Position numbers and translations under genes: made by a program
Shown here: positions 40,591 through 41,352 of the stretch, piece by piece
How positions within the stretch are numbered: the first letter of the stretch is position 1
Layout: every line of letters starts with the position of its first letter
NCBI GenBank assembly: GCA_036398775.1
Contig: DASWOJ010000180.1
Coordinates: 1-41,352, forward strand
Direction: 5' to 3'
Source: DASWOJ01 sp036398775
GTDB taxonomy: Bacteria; Pseudomonadota; Alphaproteobacteria; Acetobacterales; Acetobacteraceae
Length of the DNA stretch: 41,352 nucleotides
Notes under the pieces: model-generated
Told to the model about the DNA's origin: nothing
Seen by the model: only the letters and a program-made list of their open reading frames with translations
Databases searched by the model: none

Positions 40591-41352
40591 ATGTCTGCAC
40601 CAGCAACCCAGGATACCCCGCCCGGCCAACAAGCCCCAGACGCATACGCCCCAGACGCATACGCCCCGGCCGCTCACGCCGCCGAAGTGCAAGATCACCG
40701 CCACGCCCTGAACAGCCTGATAAACATCGGCGCCGACTTCGCCCGCTTCCTGCACGGCCAAGCCGCGGCGCAAGCACAATCCGCACAGGCCGCACCCGAA
40801 GCCCCCGCGCCGCAGCCCGCCGTCCCCGCCCCGCAACCCGGTGCCGCCGCGCCGCAGGCAGCGGACGCGCACCCCGCGCCGGCCCAGGTCGCCAGTGCCC
40901 CCGTCGCGGACACCCTCATCCGCCTCACCGCCGCCTTCGACCAGCTTTCCCGCAACGTCCGCCGCACCGTCATGCTCGTGCAGGGCCTCGACAAGCCCGC
41001 CCGCCCCGCCAAGGACCCGGCCCCCAGCCAGGCCCCCGACCCGGCCCGGCACCGCACCGAAGCCCGCAAGCGCATCCTGCGCGAGGTCGAGGACGTCCTC
41101 CAGCGCATCGGCGGCGGCTACGGCGAATGGCCCGAAAGCGACGAAGTTCTCCAAGCCGAGCTGCACGAGCGCCTGGACACCCCCAGCCTCGACGAAGACA
41201 TCGGGAACCGCCCGGTCGCCGACATCATCAAGGATATCTGCCGCGACCTCGGCCTGGCCGCCATCCCTGGCACCCGCCCCTGGAAGCGCCGCACCCCTGC
41301 CGATATCGCCGAGCTCTGCGCCCGCGCCGCCGCCCCAAGCGGCGCTACCCTC
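40591..41352 (+). CDS. Hypothetical protein, Ala/Pro/Gln-rich, truncated by window edge
   Basis: An ATG at 40591 opens a frame with no stop through 41352, giving at least 254 codons. The N-terminal 25 residues contain two copies of the five-residue unit PDAYA (15-bp direct repeat at 40636-40665). Residues of about 60-105 are an Ala/Pro/Gln linker. A helical segment DTLIRLTAAFDQLSRNVRRTVMLVQG follows at about 106-132. After another Pro-rich linker comes a basic helix RHRTEARKRILREVEDVLQRI, then a region ending in DIIKDICRDLGLAAIPGTRPWKRRTPADIAELCARAAA. Codon use strongly favours G/C in the third position, supporting a real gene. There is no good ribosome binding site and an in-frame stop lies at 40555. 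I do not recognise the family. Confidence 0.7.
   Translation, partial: MSAPATQDTPPGQQAPDAYAPDAYAPAAHAAEVQDHRHALNSLINIGADFARFLHGQAAAQAQSAQAAPEAPAPQPAVPAPQPGAAAPQAADAHPAPAQVASAPVADTLIRLTAAFDQLSRNVRRTVMLVQGLDKPARPAKDPAPSQAPDPARHRTEARKRILREVEDVLQRIGGGYGEWPESDEVLQAELHERLDTPSLDEDIGNRPVADIIKDICRDLGLAAIPGTRPWKRRTPADIAELCARAAAPSGATL

Noticed and set aside
40432..41166. Long minus-strand frame antisense to the rightmost gene
   Set aside because: Low-complexity Gly/Ala/Arg product and opposite to a better plus-strand frame with strong GC3 bias.

Overview
The window is GC-rich (roughly two thirds G+C by eye), densely coding and Gram-negative in character: it has a LolA-type lipoprotein carrier, a Tat-exported periplasmic molybdoenzyme and red-type (form IC) RuBisCO with CbbX. 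I infer an alphaproteobacterium, possibly a Rhodospirillales/Acetobacteraceae member able to fix CO2 through the Calvin cycle. The genus cannot be read from this sequence alone. No rRNA, tRNA, CRISPR array or complete insertion sequence was seen.

Left third (1-10.7 kb): a surface-glycan island. It holds a GT4 glycosyltransferase, a rhamnosyltransferase-like GT2, two DxD-type transferase-like proteins, UDP-galactopyranose mutase (glf), a GT8-like enzyme, a second GT2, a GT9 heptosyltransferase-like enzyme and a DUF3431-type protein. Orientations are mixed and spacers long, and the first 3 kb look lower in GC than the rest, which suggests acquisition or rearrangement. Two more glycan genes lie at 21.9-24.7 kb: a capsule-synthesis-like protein with an extra C-terminal module, and a GT4-like transferase overlapping it.

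Middle (11-31 kb): accessory metabolism and transport. A DHA2-type MFS exporter is divergent from a TetR regulator. It is followed by a paoABC-type periplasmic aldehyde oxidoreductase operon, a GNAT acetyltransferase coupled to a class I amidotransferase-like hydrolase, lolA, and a 57-codon hydrophilic protein with a strong ribosome binding site. Next come a D-lactate/glycolate-type FAD oxidase, an HpcH/HpaI aldolase plus UxaA-family dehydratase operon for sugar-acid breakdown, a Uma2-family protein with a frameshifted remnant of a second copy, and a MerR/P-type ATPase metal-efflux pair sharing a textbook MerR promoter.

Right (31-40.2 kb): a Calvin-cycle operon on the minus strand in the order cbbL-cbbS-cbbE-cbbX-cbbF-cbbP-cbbA. 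It is divergent from cbbR, which overlaps a cbbY-type phosphatase gene. The operon encodes carboxylation (L, S), activation (X), regeneration (E, F, A) and RuBP synthesis (P); transketolase, GAPDH and PGK genes are not in the window. Palindromic G/C-rich repeats interrupt the operon at the two places where its genes are not tightly packed. The last gene (from 40591) is an unrecognised Ala/Pro/Gln-rich protein that runs off the right edge.

I saw no clear candidate for a wholly new system. The most unusual items are the 15-bp repeat array inside the cbbR-cbbY junction, the two-module capsule-type protein, the decayed Uma2 duplicate and the palindromic repeats inside the cbb operon.
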